A stretch of DNA of 56,423 nucleotides, taken from assembly GCA_016192105.1 (NCBI GenBank), contig JACPUV010000017.1:1-56423 (forward strand), written 5' to 3'. Shown here one piece after another: positions 25,448 to 35,674 of this stretch; position 1 is the stretch's first letter, and every line of letters starts with the position of its first letter. Source of the stretch: Sphingobacteriales bacterium. GTDB lineage: Bacteria; Bacteroidota; Bacteroidia; Chitinophagales; Chitinophagaceae. A program made the position numbers and the translations under genes. Below the pieces are notes generated by a model. That model was not told where the DNA came from, made no database searches, and saw only the letters and a list, made by a program, of their open reading frames with translations.

Positions 25448-27223
25448 TTATTCATAAATATCGTGACTGGCAGAAAGCAATTCCCTGTACTTATAAAATA
25501 TTTTAGTCTTTGAAATAAATCCCCTGAAGTTCTTTTGCTTGTCGAGTACCGGCAGAAACCAACTACGGGTCAGATCAAATTTTTCCATTACACTGTGCAT
25601 GCTTTCGTCTTCTTCCAGGGTGGCGGGAGGCTTTTTCATCAGACTACGAACCGGTACTACATCAAATTGCCGGCTGTCAAACAGGCGTTGTTTCACATCG
25701 TTGAGTTCAATAATGCCTGCAAATTTTCCCTTCTGATCGAGTACCGCGTAAATATTTTTCTCGCTGCGTCGGATCACATCAACGAGATCACGCAATTTCT
25801 TATCAATAGAAATAGTTTCAAATGTATCGTGCATGATATCGGCCAGCCGGATACTGGTCAGGATATTTTTTTCTTTCTGATGCGTAAACATCTGGCCATC
25901 TTCTGCCAGTTTTTTAAGATCCATGGAATACGGCTCATAGGATTTCACAATAAAAAAAGAAACGGCAGAAACGATCATCAGTGGAATGAACAACTCATAG
26001 CCATTGGTCACTTCAGCAATGAGGAAAATGCCGGTCAGCGGGCAATACATCACACCGCTCAATAATCCGGCCATTCCGACCAGGCTGAAATTCCCTTCGG
26101 GAATTTTAAACCAGGGCGTGCTATTGATCAGCCGTGCAAAAAAGAAACCCAGGTAGGCTCCGGTAAATAAGGAGGGAGCAAAGTTGCCTCCGTTACCACC
26201 ACTTCCGATTGTGATGGCTGCGGCAACTGGCTTAAAGAGGATAATCAACGCTACAAAAAGCAAAATGCCCGCTGGTTCACCCAGTCTGGATAATAGATTC
26301 GTATTGTCAGAAAAACTGGTGAATAATCCATTGGCCACAAGGGTGATCCGGTCATACCCCTCTCCGAATAATGGGGGCAGTACGAAATACAGTCCGGCCA
26401 GTAATATACCGCCGGTTAATACCCGCCAGCCATATCCGGTTTGCCAGCCGGAAATCCGGTGTTCTGTTTTCTTATAAATCCGTGCATAATAAAGTGATAC
26501 AAAACCGGCCAATAGGCCAAGCAGCAGGTAAAAAGGAACATTATGATAATCAAATGCCTGTTTGAGCCGGAAATTAAAAAGCAGCTCTTCCCCGAATAAG
26601 ATCCTGGAACAAAGTACACCTGTAACAGCAGAAATGATCAGTGGAATAAAATAGCTGACCAGCATATCGGTGAGCAGGATCTCCACTGCAAAAATAACAC
26701 CTGCTACCGGGGCATTGAACACAGCGGCTATACCGGCTGCCGCTCCGCAGGCAATCAGTAAACTCCGTTCCGCATAAGTAAGGTCACTGATCCTGCCGAG
26801 GTTGGAGCCTGCTGCTGCTCCCGTTGCTACAATCGGGGCTTCCAGTCCGGCTGAACCACCCAGTCCCACTGTTACCGAACTGGTAAGTACATGCACCCAG
26901 GTGTGACTGAGTGGAATAAAAGAACCCTTACGGGCAATAGACCGCAATACCATGGCGATACCCCGTTCAATATAGCCGCCAAAAAAACGATGGATCAGGA
27001 ATGCCGATAGCAGCAGTCCGGCCATCGGATATAAGAGATAGTAAAAACTGTGTTGCTGATACTCCAGAATACCTGAATGGATCATATGTACCAGCCCTTT
27101 CATCAGTGCGGCCAGCATACCTGAGACCAATCCGGTTAAGACAGCCAGCAGCACAATCAGTTGTGCCCGGCTGAGCCGTGTTCGGATCAGGTTAAATAAT
27201 CGCTGATACAATGTTTTCATCAT
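25448..27223 (-). CDS. ClC-family chloride channel/antiporter with CBS domains
   Basis: 591 residues. About ten membrane helices in the first 440 residues include the ion-path motifs GLGGSAGLEAPIVATG, which keeps the gating Glu of GxExP, and GGNGGNFAPSLFTGAYLG, corresponding to GxFxP. The C-terminal 140 residues form a pair of CBS domains that bind adenine nucleotides and regulate the channel. It is the last gene of a four-gene minus-strand operon, starting five bases after nhaD ends. Together with a sodium/proton antiporter it would adjust ion balance or pH. Confidence 0.9.
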   Translation of the reverse strand: MMKTLYQRLFNLIRTRLSRAQLIVLLAVLTGLVSGMLAALMKGLVHMIHSGILEYQQHSFYYLLYPMAGLLLSAFLIHRFFGGYIERGIAMVLRSIARKGSFIPLSHTWVHVLTSSVTVGLGGSAGLEAPIVATGAAAGSNLGRISDLTYAERSLLIACGAAAGIAAVFNAPVAGVIFAVEILLTDMLVSYFIPLIISAVTGVLCSRILFGEELLFNFRLKQAFDYHNVPFYLLLGLLAGFVSLYYARIYKKTEHRISGWQTGYGWRVLTGGILLAGLYFVLPPLFGEGYDRITLVANGLFTSFSDNTNLLSRLGEPAGILLFVALIILFKPVAAAITIGSGGNGGNFAPSLFTGAYLGFFFARLINSTPWFKIPEGNFSLVGMAGLLSGVMYCPLTGIFLIAEVTNGYELFIPLMIVSAVSFFIVKSYEPYSMDLKKLAEDGQMFTHQKEKNILTSIRLADIMHDTFETISIDKKLRDLVDVIRRSEKNIYAVLDQKGKFAGIIELNDVKQRLFDSRQFDVVPVRSLMKKPPATLEEDESMHSVMEKFDLTRSWFLPVLDKQKNFRGFISKTKIFYKYRELLSASHDIYE

Positions 27224-27228
27224 CTGTT

Positions 27229-28500
27229 TCAGAATTGTTGCTGGAGCAGGAATACGGCAATACCGCCTCCGAAGCCTGCGAGTGCGAGCCAGCAGATATT
27301 ACGCAGGTACCACATGAAATCGATCTTTTCAATGCCCATTACCGCCACTCCGGCGGCTGAGCCAATAATTACGGCACTTCCCCCTGTACCTGTGGTGAGG
27401 GCGAGAAACTCCCAAAACGGATGATCCGTTGGATAGGTCTGCAGATCATACATGCCTTGTGAAGCAGCCACCAGCGGAACATTGTCCACCACGGCAGATA
27501 AGAGACCGAGCACAGAGCCAATGAGGTAGGTATTTCCCAGTTTATCACTGAGCCAGGTGGCTCCTTCACGGAGCAAGCCGGCTGATTGCAAGGCTGAAAC
27601 CGCAAGCAATATCCCCAGGAAAAATAGGATACTGGGAGTATCCACTTTTTGTAAGGCTTTGGCAACATTGAACTTCTCGGCAAGTTCCGGACCCTTGCCT
27701 TTATGCAGCAATGTTGTGATCACCCACATGAGTCCCAGTGCCAGCAGCATGCCCATAAACGGTGGCAGGTGAGTTACGGTTTTAAAAACCGGAACAAAGA
27801 TCAGAAAACCGATGCCGGAGACCATGATGATCTTTCCATCCTGTTTTTCTTCGGCACTGCTATCCGGAATAACTACTTTTTCAATTTTTTGCCCACGGAA
27901 ACGAAGCCAGACGATCAGGGTCGGGATCGCACATACCACCAGGCTTGGCAGGAGCAGTTGCTTCATGATATTGAGAGCGGTGATCTGACCGCCGATCCAG
28001 AGCATGGTAGTGGTTACATCCCCGAGGGGCGACCAGGCTCCCCCTGCATTGGCAGCAATCACGATCACGCCGCAGAACCAGCGCTTATCTTCTTTTGACT
28101 GGAGCAATTTGGCGCAAAGTGATGCCATGACGATGGCTGTTGTAAGATTATCCAGCAAAGCTGAAAGGAAAAAAGTAATGATGGTGACCAGCAGCAACAG
28201 CTTTGATTTCGACGTCGTGCTGATATAACGGGTAATGATGTCAAATCCGTTGTGCGTATCAATCAGTTCAACGATCGTCATGGCTCCCAGCAGGAAAAAC
28301 AAAATAGAAGCGATCTCTCCCAGGTGATGCAGCAATTCTTCGGTTACTGTATGGCCAGCTGTGGGTGCTTGTACCATATAAATGGTCCAGCACAACACCC
28401 CGGTGATCAGCGCAGAAGCTGCTTTATTCAACCGGAGCGGGTGCTCAAAAGCGATTGCCAGGTAACCGGCAATAAATACAATCAGTAATAATATAACCAT
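27229..28500 (-). CDS. nhaD: NhaD-type sodium/proton antiporter
   Basis: 423 residues, nearly all hydrophobic, with about eleven membrane helices. Family-typical stretches: LDNLTTAIVMASL, IVIAANAGGAWSPLGDVTTTML, and VVDNVPLVAASQGM, in which charged residues within helices line the cation path. NhaD proteins belong to the ion transporter superfamily and expel Na+ or Li+ in exchange for protons. Three bases separate it from the upstream glycosyltransferase-HAD gene, and five from the downstream ClC gene. Confidence 0.9.
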   Translation of the reverse strand: MVILLLIVFIAGYLAIAFEHPLRLNKAASALITGVLCWTIYMVQAPTAGHTVTEELLHHLGEIASILFFLLGAMTIVELIDTHNGFDIITRYISTTSKSKLLLLVTIITFFLSALLDNLTTAIVMASLCAKLLQSKEDKRWFCGVIVIAANAGGAWSPLGDVTTTMLWIGGQITALNIMKQLLLPSLVVCAIPTLIVWLRFRGQKIEKVVIPDSSAEEKQDGKIIMVSGIGFLIFVPVFKTVTHLPPFMGMLLALGLMWVITTLLHKGKGPELAEKFNVAKALQKVDTPSILFFLGILLAVSALQSAGLLREGATWLSDKLGNTYLIGSVLGLLSAVVDNVPLVAASQGMYDLQTYPTDHPFWEFLALTTGTGGSAVIIGSAAGVAVMGIEKIDFMWYLRNICWLALAGFGGGIAVFLLQQQF

Positions 28501-28503
28501 AGT

Positions 28504-29877
28504 TTACTCGATTATCGGCAATAATAATTCAAAATCAGGTTCTTTGATTATGAAGTCGGCCACCGCATCCAGCAAGGTAATGCCGGAACAGAAAGAAACA
28601 CCGATACCGGCCTTTTTGATGATACAAATATCGTTTTCGCTGTCGCCAATCGCCAGTGTATCTGATAGCGGAACCTCAAACCGTTTACAGATATGGGTCA
28701 ATGCATGGGTCTTGCAGTATTCATGCGTACAGGCGCTTTGCTCGTGTGATAAATAAAAAGAAGGGATCTTCACTTCTCCCGTGGCCACACTTTTGGAGAA
28801 TTCCAGTTCATTACCCAGCGAAAAATCAAACCCGTATTTATTCTTAAAATGATTCGTGATACAATCATAACTATCGGACACCAGCCCCACAAAAAATCCG
28901 TTTTCCTTCAACGTCCGGATGATTTGCTCCGTGTAGGTTGTGACCGGGATAGCGTCGGCCAACCGTATGAGTTCACTGAAATCACGGCCTTTCAGCAAGC
29001 GGGCAATCTGTTTGGTGCGGATAAAGGGATTGCTTTGTGTGGTCTGGATATCCAGCAATTCTTTCTTAAAACCAAACTCATTTGCAGCAGTATGAATAAA
29101 ACTCGCCCGTAACAGGGTATTGTCCATATCAAATATGGCCACTTTGCGCAGGTTACGCGATCTTTCCCTGATGGCAAACTCCATTTGCTCCCGTATCAGT
29201 TGAATATGCTCCAGTGTTTCGTAATTGTTTTCTCCGGAGTTTTTTGATTTTTTCAAAATAACTGCCGCCACCTCTCTTGACATTTTGCCGAGTTGTTCGA
29301 GTGGCTGCATTTTATTTTCAATATGGCCGATACATATTTCCTGTATCCGGGCACCGGATTGGTACATATCGATCAGGATGCCGATATCAACCCCATACCC
29401 TTCTTCAAAATCCAGTTTACGTAATAAAGATTTCCTGCCTGCGATCATACCACTTAAGGGCTGTATAAAAGCAGGGAAGTCGGGATACAGGATAGACAAC
29501 AGTGGTTTGGCCACCAGTTCTGTGACCCGTCCGGCCTGCCTGGAAAAGTAAGATTTGCAGAAATCAGCTTTGTCATTCAATAATGGTCCGGCCAGTATCG
29601 TAATGACATCTTCGGGATAAGTGGTGATATCCGCATCCAGAAATACCAGCACGTCATTCCCGGCACAAAGCACCCCATCTTTCATAGAAGCGCCTTTTCC
29701 CAGTTTCGTACTGGTAATCACAGTTGCCCCGGCTTTTTTGGCTTCTTCCACCGTATTATCCAGTGATTTATCATCTACCACAATCACTTCCGTAACACCC
29801 GGCGTATTAACAGCGAGCTTTACCACACTCGCAACCGTTTTTTCTTCATTCAAAGCCGGAATGATGACTGTAATCAT
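28504..29877 (-). CDS. Glycosyltransferase (GT2) - HAD phosphatase fusion
   Basis: 457 residues. Residues 1 to about 220 form a GT2 domain of the dolichyl-phosphate-sugar synthase kind: IIPALNEEKTVASVVKLA, VIVVDDKSLDNT, and DVLVFLDADITTYPED holding the DxD metal motif. From about 245 a HAD hydrolase of the SerB type follows: DMDNTLL with both catalytic Asp residues, SDSYD in motif II and GDSENDICIIKKAG in motif IV. The join is clean, with no frameshift. The start codon overlaps the stop of the DUF389 gene (ATGA). Fusing a sugar transferase to a phosphatase suggests that it makes a phosphorylated sugar compound and removes the phosphate, for example a glucosylglycerate-type osmolyte. This last step is inference. 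Confidence 0.8.
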   Translation of the reverse strand: MITVIIPALNEEKTVASVVKLAVNTPGVTEVIVVDDKSLDNTVEEAKKAGATVITSTKLGKGASMKDGVLCAGNDVLVFLDADITTYPEDVITILAGPLLNDKADFCKSYFSRQAGRVTELVAKPLLSILYPDFPAFIQPLSGMIAGRKSLLRKLDFEEGYGVDIGILIDMYQSGARIQEICIGHIENKMQPLEQLGKMSREVAAVILKKSKNSGENNYETLEHIQLIREQMEFAIRERSRNLRKVAIFDMDNTLLRASFIHTAANEFGFKKELLDIQTTQSNPFIRTKQIARLLKGRDFSELIRLADAIPVTTYTEQIIRTLKENGFFVGLVSDSYDCITNHFKNKYGFDFSLGNELEFSKSVATGEVKIPSFYLSHEQSACTHEYCKTHALTHICKRFEVPLSDTLAIGDSENDICIIKKAGIGVSFCSGITLLDAVADFIIKEPDFELLLPIIE

Positions 29878-31184
29878 GGTTTAATAATTAATTGGACACT
29901 GGTATCCGCCGTTCGCGCTGCCAGCCAGTTATGCAGCTGTAGTTGCGTTGCGCTACTGATGGTCCGGTTAAACGATAATAATACCAGCAGGGAGGGCAGC
30001 ACTTTACCACTGTCTTCAATTTCATAAAGAGGCTTTACTGCACAGGAACGGAGACCCGGGTATTGTATATTTATTTCTGTAAACAGCCGACGTCCCAATG
30101 AATCGAATCCGGCCTGCTGACTGAGCACTGATTTTAAACTGTCCAACTCTTGCTGTTTATCCTGGAGCAATTTCGTAAGCGTTTCTGTTTTTTCATCCTC
30201 GTTGCCATTTTGTGCGGCGGTGTAAGAAGCAAACCCTTGCCTGATTTCCAGACTGGCAGCAGACAAGCCATAAAAAGGCAAACGGGAACGTAGCGCTTCG
30301 GCCTGTTCTGCACTGATCTCATTTCCCCCATAGATCAACAGAATCGATCTTTCTTTACCACTGATCTTCTTACTCAGCAGGTAATCACCCGGTATCTGAG
30401 CTTCCTGATTGATAAAGCGGTTTACCTGTTGTGAAAAGCGGTTTTGTTGTACCAGATCATATCCAAAATACAGACTTGGCAAAAAAGTGAGCAGTACTAC
30501 CACCCAGATGATCCGCCTGGATAATCGTTCTGCCTTTTCGGATGTAAATTTTTTATAGGGAAAATGAAAAATACGGATCACCATGAATGAAGCGAGTGCG
30601 ATAAAAACGGTGTTGATGATATAGAGATAGAACGCACCAAAGAAAAAACTGAACTGCGCAGTGGCCAGGCCATAGCCCGCAGTACAAAGAGGCGGCATCA
30701 GGGCTGTGGCGATGGCGACACCGGGTAGAACATTTCCTTTTTGTTTACTCGAAAGGGCGATGATCCCGGCAAAACCACCAAACAACGCAATCAGTACATC
30801 ATAAATGGTCGGGGCTGTACGTGCCAGCAATTCAGAATGGGCTTCATCCAATGGCGATAGCAGGAAATAACAGGTTGAAGTAAGTAAAGCGACCAGTGTA
30901 GCGACTCCGTAATTTATACCCGCCTTACGAAGCAACTGACTGTCATTGATACCCACAGCAAAGCCTATCCCCATGATCGGACCCATCAGGGGAGAAATGA
31001 GCATCGCGCCGATAATGACGGCGGTGGAATTGACATTTAAACCAAGTGATGCTACAAAAATGGCGAAGATGAGAATCCATAAATTGGTACCCCGAAAAAC
31101 TATTCCGGCTTCAATGGAGCCGGCTACTGAACTGAATGCCTCTTTCTCTTCGCCTAACCTGAATTTGCTGAAAAAATTCGTCAA
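29874..31184 (-). CDS. DUF389 family membrane protein
   Basis: 436 residues. The first 240 residues contain about six helices with the DUF389 signature LNVNSTAVIIGAMLISPLMG and GPIMGIGFAVGI. A soluble C-terminal part of about 190 residues includes a coiled stretch (LLQDKQQELDSLKSVL). Proteins of this family are bacterial membrane proteins of unknown substrate. It is the first gene of the operon DUF389, GT2-HAD, nhaD, clc. The start appears to be TTG 31184: no ATG or GTG is usable upstream in frame and the next Met is well inside the membrane domain. Confidence 0.85.
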   Translation of the reverse strand: MTNFFSKFRLGEEKEAFSSVAGSIEAGIVFRGTNLWILIFAIFVASLGLNVNSTAVIIGAMLISPLMGPIMGIGFAVGINDSQLLRKAGINYGVATLVALLTSTCYFLLSPLDEAHSELLARTAPTIYDVLIALFGGFAGIIALSSKQKGNVLPGVAIATALMPPLCTAGYGLATAQFSFFFGAFYLYIINTVFIALASFMVIRIFHFPYKKFTSEKAERLSRRIIWVVVLLTFLPSLYFGYDLVQQNRFSQQVNRFINQEAQIPGDYLLSKKISGKERSILLIYGGNEISAEQAEALRSRLPFYGLSAASLEIRQGFASYTAAQNGNEDEKTETLTKLLQDKQQELDSLKSVLSQQAGFDSLGRRLFTEINIQYPGLRSCAVKPLYEIEDSGKVLPSLLVLLSFNRTISSATQLQLHNWLAARTADTSVQLIIKP

Positions 31185-31497
31185 AGATTTATAGGTTACT
31201 GCGTTATGTATTATTGTAAAGTTAGCTAAATCATACGATTAACCTGAGAAAAAGGATATGATTCTCATGGACATGCCGCTTTAATACTATTTACAGTGTA
31301 TTATAAATTATCAAAGGGGTTTATTTATAATTGAATACCTCTTTTCATTGCAATGATAAGATTGATTCATTCTTTCTGTCTAACCTGCATTTTTATTAAT
31401 CCCCCTTCAAAAAACCAATAACAGCCTTTATACTGATCCCGCTCATTGTTTTGGGTCATATATGGTTGTAAATTGAACAGTAACAAAATGAAAACAG
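31185..31497. other. Intergenic region between divergent genes
   Basis: About 310 AT-rich bases separating the DUF389 operon (minus) from a lipoprotein gene (plus). It must hold both promoters. I found no clear TAnnTTTG pair or hairpin. Confidence 0.4.
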
Positions 31498-32157
31498 ATG
31501 AAACAGCTACTCAAACTGGCTGTCCTGTTCGTATTCCTCCTGCCTGGGTGCAGTTCCTCCCGTATCACCAGCTCCTGGAAAGCAGACAATGTACAGCCGC
31601 AAGCCTTTAACAAGATCGTTGTCCTGGGACTGATCCGTGAAAATGACCGGTCCTTACGCGAAAACATGGAGCAACACCTGGTGGGTGAACTCCGCAACCT
31701 CGGATATGATGCCAGTTGCTCCTGTGATGAATACAATCCCAAGGCCTTCGAGAATATGTCTGAAGAACAGGCCCTGGCAAAACTGAAGAACTCAGGGGTG
31801 GATGCCGTACTTACCGTGGTGTTGCTGGACAAAACACAGGAACGGTACTATGTACCCGGCCGGGTGCAGTACACCCCTTACCGCATCTACTACAACCGCT
31901 TCTGGGGCTATTCCCGCACCATGTACGGGCGGATCTATACCAAAGGCTATTACACCGAAGACACGAAGTATTTCTGGGAGACCAATCTCTACGCCCTGGA
32001 CAAAAATGAATTACTCTACTCTGCCCAGAGCCAGTCATTTGATCCGGCTTCCACCGAACGTATGGGAGAAGAACATGCCGGTATGATTACCCAGAATATG
32101 CTGAAAAAAGGGGTGCTGATCAACCTGAAGGAACAACCGGTAAAAAAAGCCATGTGA
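31498..32157 (+). CDS. Outer-envelope lipoprotein, DUF4136-like
   Basis: 219 residues. The N-terminus MKQLLKLAVLFVFLLPGCSS is a lipoprotein signal with lipobox LPGC. The mature part starts with SRITSSWKADNVQPQAFNKI, the opening pattern of DUF4136-type lipoproteins (SSW... with a following VVLGL strand), and includes a tyrosine-rich part (PGRVQYTPYRIYYNRFWGYS). It is probably anchored to a membrane facing the periplasm. The next gene starts about 20 bases downstream, so both are likely co-transcribed. Confidence 0.75.
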   Translation: MKQLLKLAVLFVFLLPGCSSSRITSSWKADNVQPQAFNKIVVLGLIRENDRSLRENMEQHLVGELRNLGYDASCSCDEYNPKAFENMSEEQALAKLKNSGVDAVLTVVLLDKTQERYYVPGRVQYTPYRIYYNRFWGYSRTMYGRIYTKGYYTEDTKYFWETNLYALDKNELLYSAQSQSFDPASTERMGEEHAGMITQNMLKKGVLINLKEQPVKKAM

Positions 32158-32177
32158 TCAATAAAACCACGGACGCT

Positions 32178-32528
32178 ATGAAACTTATGCAGCATCACAT
32201 GATCCTGAACTGGACGGCCCGTATCAGCGGCCTGCTGATCGCGGCTTTTTTTGCCGCTTTCTTCATCGGCGAAGGCCTGCCGGATATCCTCAATGGCAAA
32301 GGAAAGGACCTGCTGGAATTTATTCCCTACACCTTACTCAGCCTGGCCGGCTATATCCTGGCCTGGTACAGTCCGCTCTGGGGTGGCCGCTTGCTGATCG
32401 CAGGTGCCTTGTTGATGGCCGGGTATTTTTTCTTCCGGCAGGACTTTGTAATGGCCCTGATCTATGGTTTGCCATCCGCGCTTACCGGTCTTTGTTTCAT
32501 AGCAGCGGCCAATAAAGAACTGATTTGA
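32178..32528 (+). CDS. Small four-helix membrane protein
   Basis: 116 residues with four hydrophobic segments (ISGLLIAAFFAAFFIGEGLP, FIPYTLLSLAGYILAWYSPL, GGRLLIAGALLMAGYFFF, ALIYGLPSALTGLCFIAA). The layout is that of small conserved DUF proteins of Bacteroidota; I cannot assign a function. ATG 32178 was preferred over the GTG at 32154, which overlaps the preceding stop. It is followed by a strong hairpin at 32532-32564. Confidence 0.65.
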   Translation: MKLMQHHMILNWTARISGLLIAAFFAAFFIGEGLPDILNGKGKDLLEFIPYTLLSLAGYILAWYSPLWGGRLLIAGALLMAGYFFFRQDFVMALIYGLPSALTGLCFIAAANKELI

Positions 32529-32531
32529 AAA

Positions 32532-32564
32532 ATAAACGCTCCGTCCCGGGGATGGAGCGTTTAT
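32532..32564. terminator. Bidirectional terminator between convergent genes
   Basis: Arms ATAAACGCTCC (32532-32542) and GGAGCGTTTAT (32554-32564) are perfectly inverted over 11 bases. The hairpin fills the gap between a plus-strand stop at 32528 and a minus-strand stop at 32567. Confidence 0.7.
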
Positions 32565-32566
32565 CA

Positions 32567-34108
32567 TCAGAGTGGGATATTTCCGTGTTTTTTCCTCGGC
32601 CGCTTGGCCACTTTATTCTCCAGCATGGCAAAGGCCTTGATGAGTTTTTTCCGGGTCTCCTTCGGTTCGATCACTTCATCAATAAACCCTCTTTCCGCAG
32701 CGGTATAGGGGTTGGCAAACAACTCGGCAAACTCAGCTTCTTTCTCCAGCAGCTTTTTGGCCGGGTCTTCAGCAGCAGCAATCTCGTTTTTAAAGATGAT
32801 CTCGCTGGCGCCCCTGGCTCCCATCACCGCGATCTCCGCTGTGGGCCAGGCATAGTTCATATCCGCGCCGATATGTTTAGAGTTCATCACATCATAAGCG
32901 CCGCCATAGGCTTTGCGGGTAATGACGGTACACCTCGGCACGGTGGCTTCACTCAGGGCATAGAGCAGTTTGGCGCCATTGGTAATAATGCCATTCCATT
33001 CCTGGTCCGTACCCGGCAGGAAGCCCGGTACATCCACCAGCACCAGTAACGGAATATTGAAACAATCGCAGAAACGGGTAAAGCGGGCGCCCTTCTTGGA
33101 ACTTTCAATATCAAGCACACCGGCCAGGCTCATCGGCTGGTTGGCCACAATGCCAATGCTGCGGCCGGCTATCCGGGCAAATCCCACCACAATATTATCG
33201 GCATAATACTTATGTATTTCAAAGAATGAATCAATATCACAGATTCCTTCAATCACGCTGCGGATATCGTAAGGCTGATTGGCACTGAGGGGCACAATCG
33301 TCTCCAGCACTTCACGGATTTCATCGCCCAGGGTATAGGGATGCTTTACCACCACATCCTCACAGTTCTGCGGCATATAGCTCAGCAGTTTCTTCACCTG
33401 GTTAATGCAGTCCATATCATTCAGGGCGGTAAGATGCGTAACCCCGGATTTGGTGGAATGCGTGGAAGCGCCTCCCAGTTCCTCGGAGCTTACTTCTTCA
33501 TTGGTTACGGTCTTTACCACATTGGGACCGGTGACAAACATATAACTGGTGTTCTCCACCATAATGGTAAAGTCTGTCATCGCGGGCGAATACACGGCAC
33601 CACCGGCGCAGGGCCCCATAATGGCCGAGATCTGAGGGATCACACCGGATGTTTGCACGTTCCGGTAAAAAATATCGGCATAGCCCCCGAGCGAACGCAC
33701 CCCTTCCTGGATACGGGCGCCCCCGGAGTCATTCAGTCCGATCATCGGCGCACCGGCCTTCATAGCCATATCCATGATACGGCAGATCTTTTCCGCATGT
33801 GTTTCAGACAGGGAACCGCCAAATACCGTGAAGTCCTGGGCAAATACATAGACCAGTCTCCCGTTCACCGTTCCATAACCGGTGATCACCCCATCCCCAT
33901 AAAATTTCTGGTCTTCCATACCAAACTCCCTGGTACGGTGCATTACCAGCGCCCCAATTTCCTCGAAAGAACCGGGATCCATCAGCAATTCCACTCTTTC
34001 CCGGGCAGTAAGCTTTCCTTTTTTATGCTGCGTTTCGATTCTTTTCAGCCCGCCACCCAGTTTTCCTTCTTCTATTTTCTCCCTGAGTATCTCCATTTTT
34101 GGTTTCAT
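32567..34108 (-). CDS. Acyl-CoA carboxylase, carboxyltransferase (beta) subunit
   Basis: 513 residues with both crotonase-like halves of the carboxyltransferase. Landmarks: [13 protein letters not shown] near the start, [20 protein letters not shown] and [16 protein letters not shown] in the N-terminal half; [36 protein letters not shown] and [20 protein letters not shown] in the C-terminal half. It moves CO2 from carboxybiotin to an acyl-CoA, most likely propionyl-CoA, giving methylmalonyl-CoA. It is the third gene of an operon with the biotin carboxylase and the biotin carrier. MeaB, which serves methylmalonyl-CoA mutase, is encoded at 50764, consistent with a propionate route. Confidence 0.92.
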   Translation of the reverse strand: MKPKMEILREKIEEGKLGGGLKRIETQHKKGKLTARERVELLMDPGSFEEIGALVMHRTREFGMEDQKFYGDGVITGYGTVNGRLVYVFAQDFTVFGGSLSETHAEKICRIMDMAMKAGAPMIGLNDSGGARIQEGVRSLGGYADIFYRNVQTSGVIPQISAIMGPCAGGAVYSPAMTDFTIMVENTSYMFVTGPNVVKTVTNEEVSSEELGGASTHSTKSGVTHLTALNDMDCINQVKKLLSYMPQNCEDVVVKHPYTLGDEIREVLETIVPLSANQPYDIRSVIEGICDIDSFFEIHKYYADNIVVGFARIAGRSIGIVANQPMSLAGVLDIESSKKGARFTRFCDCFNIPLLVLVDVPGFLPGTDQEWNGIITNGAKLLYALSEATVPRCTVITRKAYGGAYDVMNSKHIGADMNYAWPTAEIAVMGARGASEIIFKNEIAAAEDPAKKLLEKEAEFAELFANPYTAAERGFIDEVIEPKETRKKLIKAFAMLENKVAKRPRKKHGNIPL

Positions 34109-34179
34109 TGTTTTCGTTTTATTGGTTTCAGCCCATTTTGTTTATCCGCCGCGGCGGGCCCCAGCCTGGCATGCCGGAA

Positions 34180-35655
34180 CTAATGTGCCAGGCGCCGCTT
34201 CCAACTGGTGGATTTATGATCGACCGGGCCCAGCATCTTCTTTCTTTCCTGCCAGTATTTGAGCGCCACCAGGGAGGCGATCTCCGCGTTGGCCTTTTGT
34301 TTTTCCCTGATCTTTTCCGGTGTATAATAATTCTTCACAAAGTGGGTGTCGAATTTCCCGGAGAAGAATGCGTCGTGCTCGAATACAAAAGTGCCGAAAG
34401 GCAATGTGGTCGCCACGCCTTCGATCTTATACTCCCTGATCGCCTGGAGCATTTTCTGGATCGCTTCGGTTCGGGTCTTACCATGCACCACCAGTTTGGC
34501 GATCATCGGGTCATAATAGATCGGAATGGTCATTCCCTCTTCATACCCGTCATCCACCCGGATGCCTTCCCCCACCGGACGTTCATATTTTGTCAGTGTT
34601 CCGATCGAGGGTAAAAAATTGTTCAACGGGTCTTCCGCATAGACGCGGAGCTCAATCGCGTGCCCGTTGGATATAATATCCTCCTGCGTTACGGCGAGTT
34701 GTTCTCCCCTTGCGATCCGGATCTGCTGCTCCACCAGGTCGAGCCCGATGATCATTTCAGAAACGGGGTGTTCCACCTGCAGGCGGGTATTCATTTCGAG
34801 AAAATAAAAATTGAGTTTATCATCCACCAAGAATTCCACCGTACCGGTACTTACATAGTTACAGGATTTGGCCACCTTTACAGCGGCTTCGCCGATCCGT
34901 TCCCGCATTTCCGGTGTTACGATGGCCGAAGGGGTTTCTTCAATTACTTTCTGGTGACGGCGCTGGATGCTGCATTCTCTTTCCAGTCCATGGATCACAT
35001 TCCCGTATTTATCGGCCACCACCTGCACTTCAATATGCCGGGGAGAGGTCACATATTTTTCGATGAAGACAGACCCGTCACCGAAAGAAGACTTCGCTTC
35101 ACTGATCGCTCTTTCCATTTGCTCCTGCATATCATCGGCTTTTTCCACGATCCGCATTCCCTTCCCGCCTCCGCCGGCGGATGCCTTGATCAGGACCGGG
35201 TACCCGATCCGGTTCGCCACATCAATGGCTTCGTTCACGTCTTCAATGGCCCTGTCGATACCGGGTACCATCGGGATATTGTATTTCTTCACACTCTCTT
35301 TCGCAGCCAGTTTGGAACCCATCACCCGCATGGCTTCCGGTGTGGGGCCGATGAATTCGATCCCGGCATCGGTTACTTTCTGAGCGAATGCTGCATTCTC
35401 ACTCAGGAACCCATAGCCCGGGTGAATCCCGTCCACTCCCAGCGCTTTACTGACCTCAATGATTTTCTCGCCATTGAGGTAGGACTGGTTAGAAGGGGGC
35501 GGCCCGATACAAACGGCTTCATCCGCAAATAATACATGGGGAGAATGCCGGTCGGCTTCGGAGTAAACAGCAACAGATTTGATCCCCATTTTGCGGATCG
35601 TCCGCATGATGCGCAGGGCGATTTCGCCCCGGTTGGCAACTAATATTTTTTTCAT
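34180..35655 (-). CDS. accC: Biotin carboxylase subunit of acyl-CoA carboxylase
   Basis: 491 residues from ATG 35655 (MKKILVANRGEIALRIMRTI), the usual start of this family; the longer frame to 35733 adds an unrelated tail and overlaps the carrier gene. Typical parts: GYGFLSENAAFA, the ATP-grasp glycine loop KASAGGGGKGMRI, RDCS-equivalent ERECSIQRRHQKVIEE, and FLEMNTRLQVEHPVSEMI. It charges biotin with bicarbonate using ATP. The upstream carrier gene ends 19 bases before it. Its use with a propionyl-CoA-type beta subunit suggests that it belongs to that enzyme rather than to the acetyl-CoA carboxylase of lipid synthesis. Confidence 0.93.
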   Translation of the reverse strand: MKKILVANRGEIALRIMRTIRKMGIKSVAVYSEADRHSPHVLFADEAVCIGPPPSNQSYLNGEKIIEVSKALGVDGIHPGYGFLSENAAFAQKVTDAGIEFIGPTPEAMRVMGSKLAAKESVKKYNIPMVPGIDRAIEDVNEAIDVANRIGYPVLIKASAGGGGKGMRIVEKADDMQEQMERAISEAKSSFGDGSVFIEKYVTSPRHIEVQVVADKYGNVIHGLERECSIQRRHQKVIEETPSAIVTPEMRERIGEAAVKVAKSCNYVSTGTVEFLVDDKLNFYFLEMNTRLQVEHPVSEMIIGLDLVEQQIRIARGEQLAVTQEDIISNGHAIELRVYAEDPLNNFLPSIGTLTKYERPVGEGIRVDDGYEEGMTIPIYYDPMIAKLVVHGKTRTEAIQKMLQAIREYKIEGVATTLPFGTFVFEHDAFFSGKFDTHFVKNYYTPEKIREKQKANAEIASLVALKYWQERKKMLGPVDHKSTSWKRRLAH

Positions 35656-35674
35656 CCGGCTTTTTTTAAAGTGA

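Noticed and set aside
34660..35532. Long plus-strand frame of 290 codons opposite accC
   Set aside because: It is the antisense shadow of a clear biotin carboxylase gene; its His/Phe-rich composition is typical of such shadows. The same applies to 33341-34183 and to the minus-strand frame at 39570-40304.
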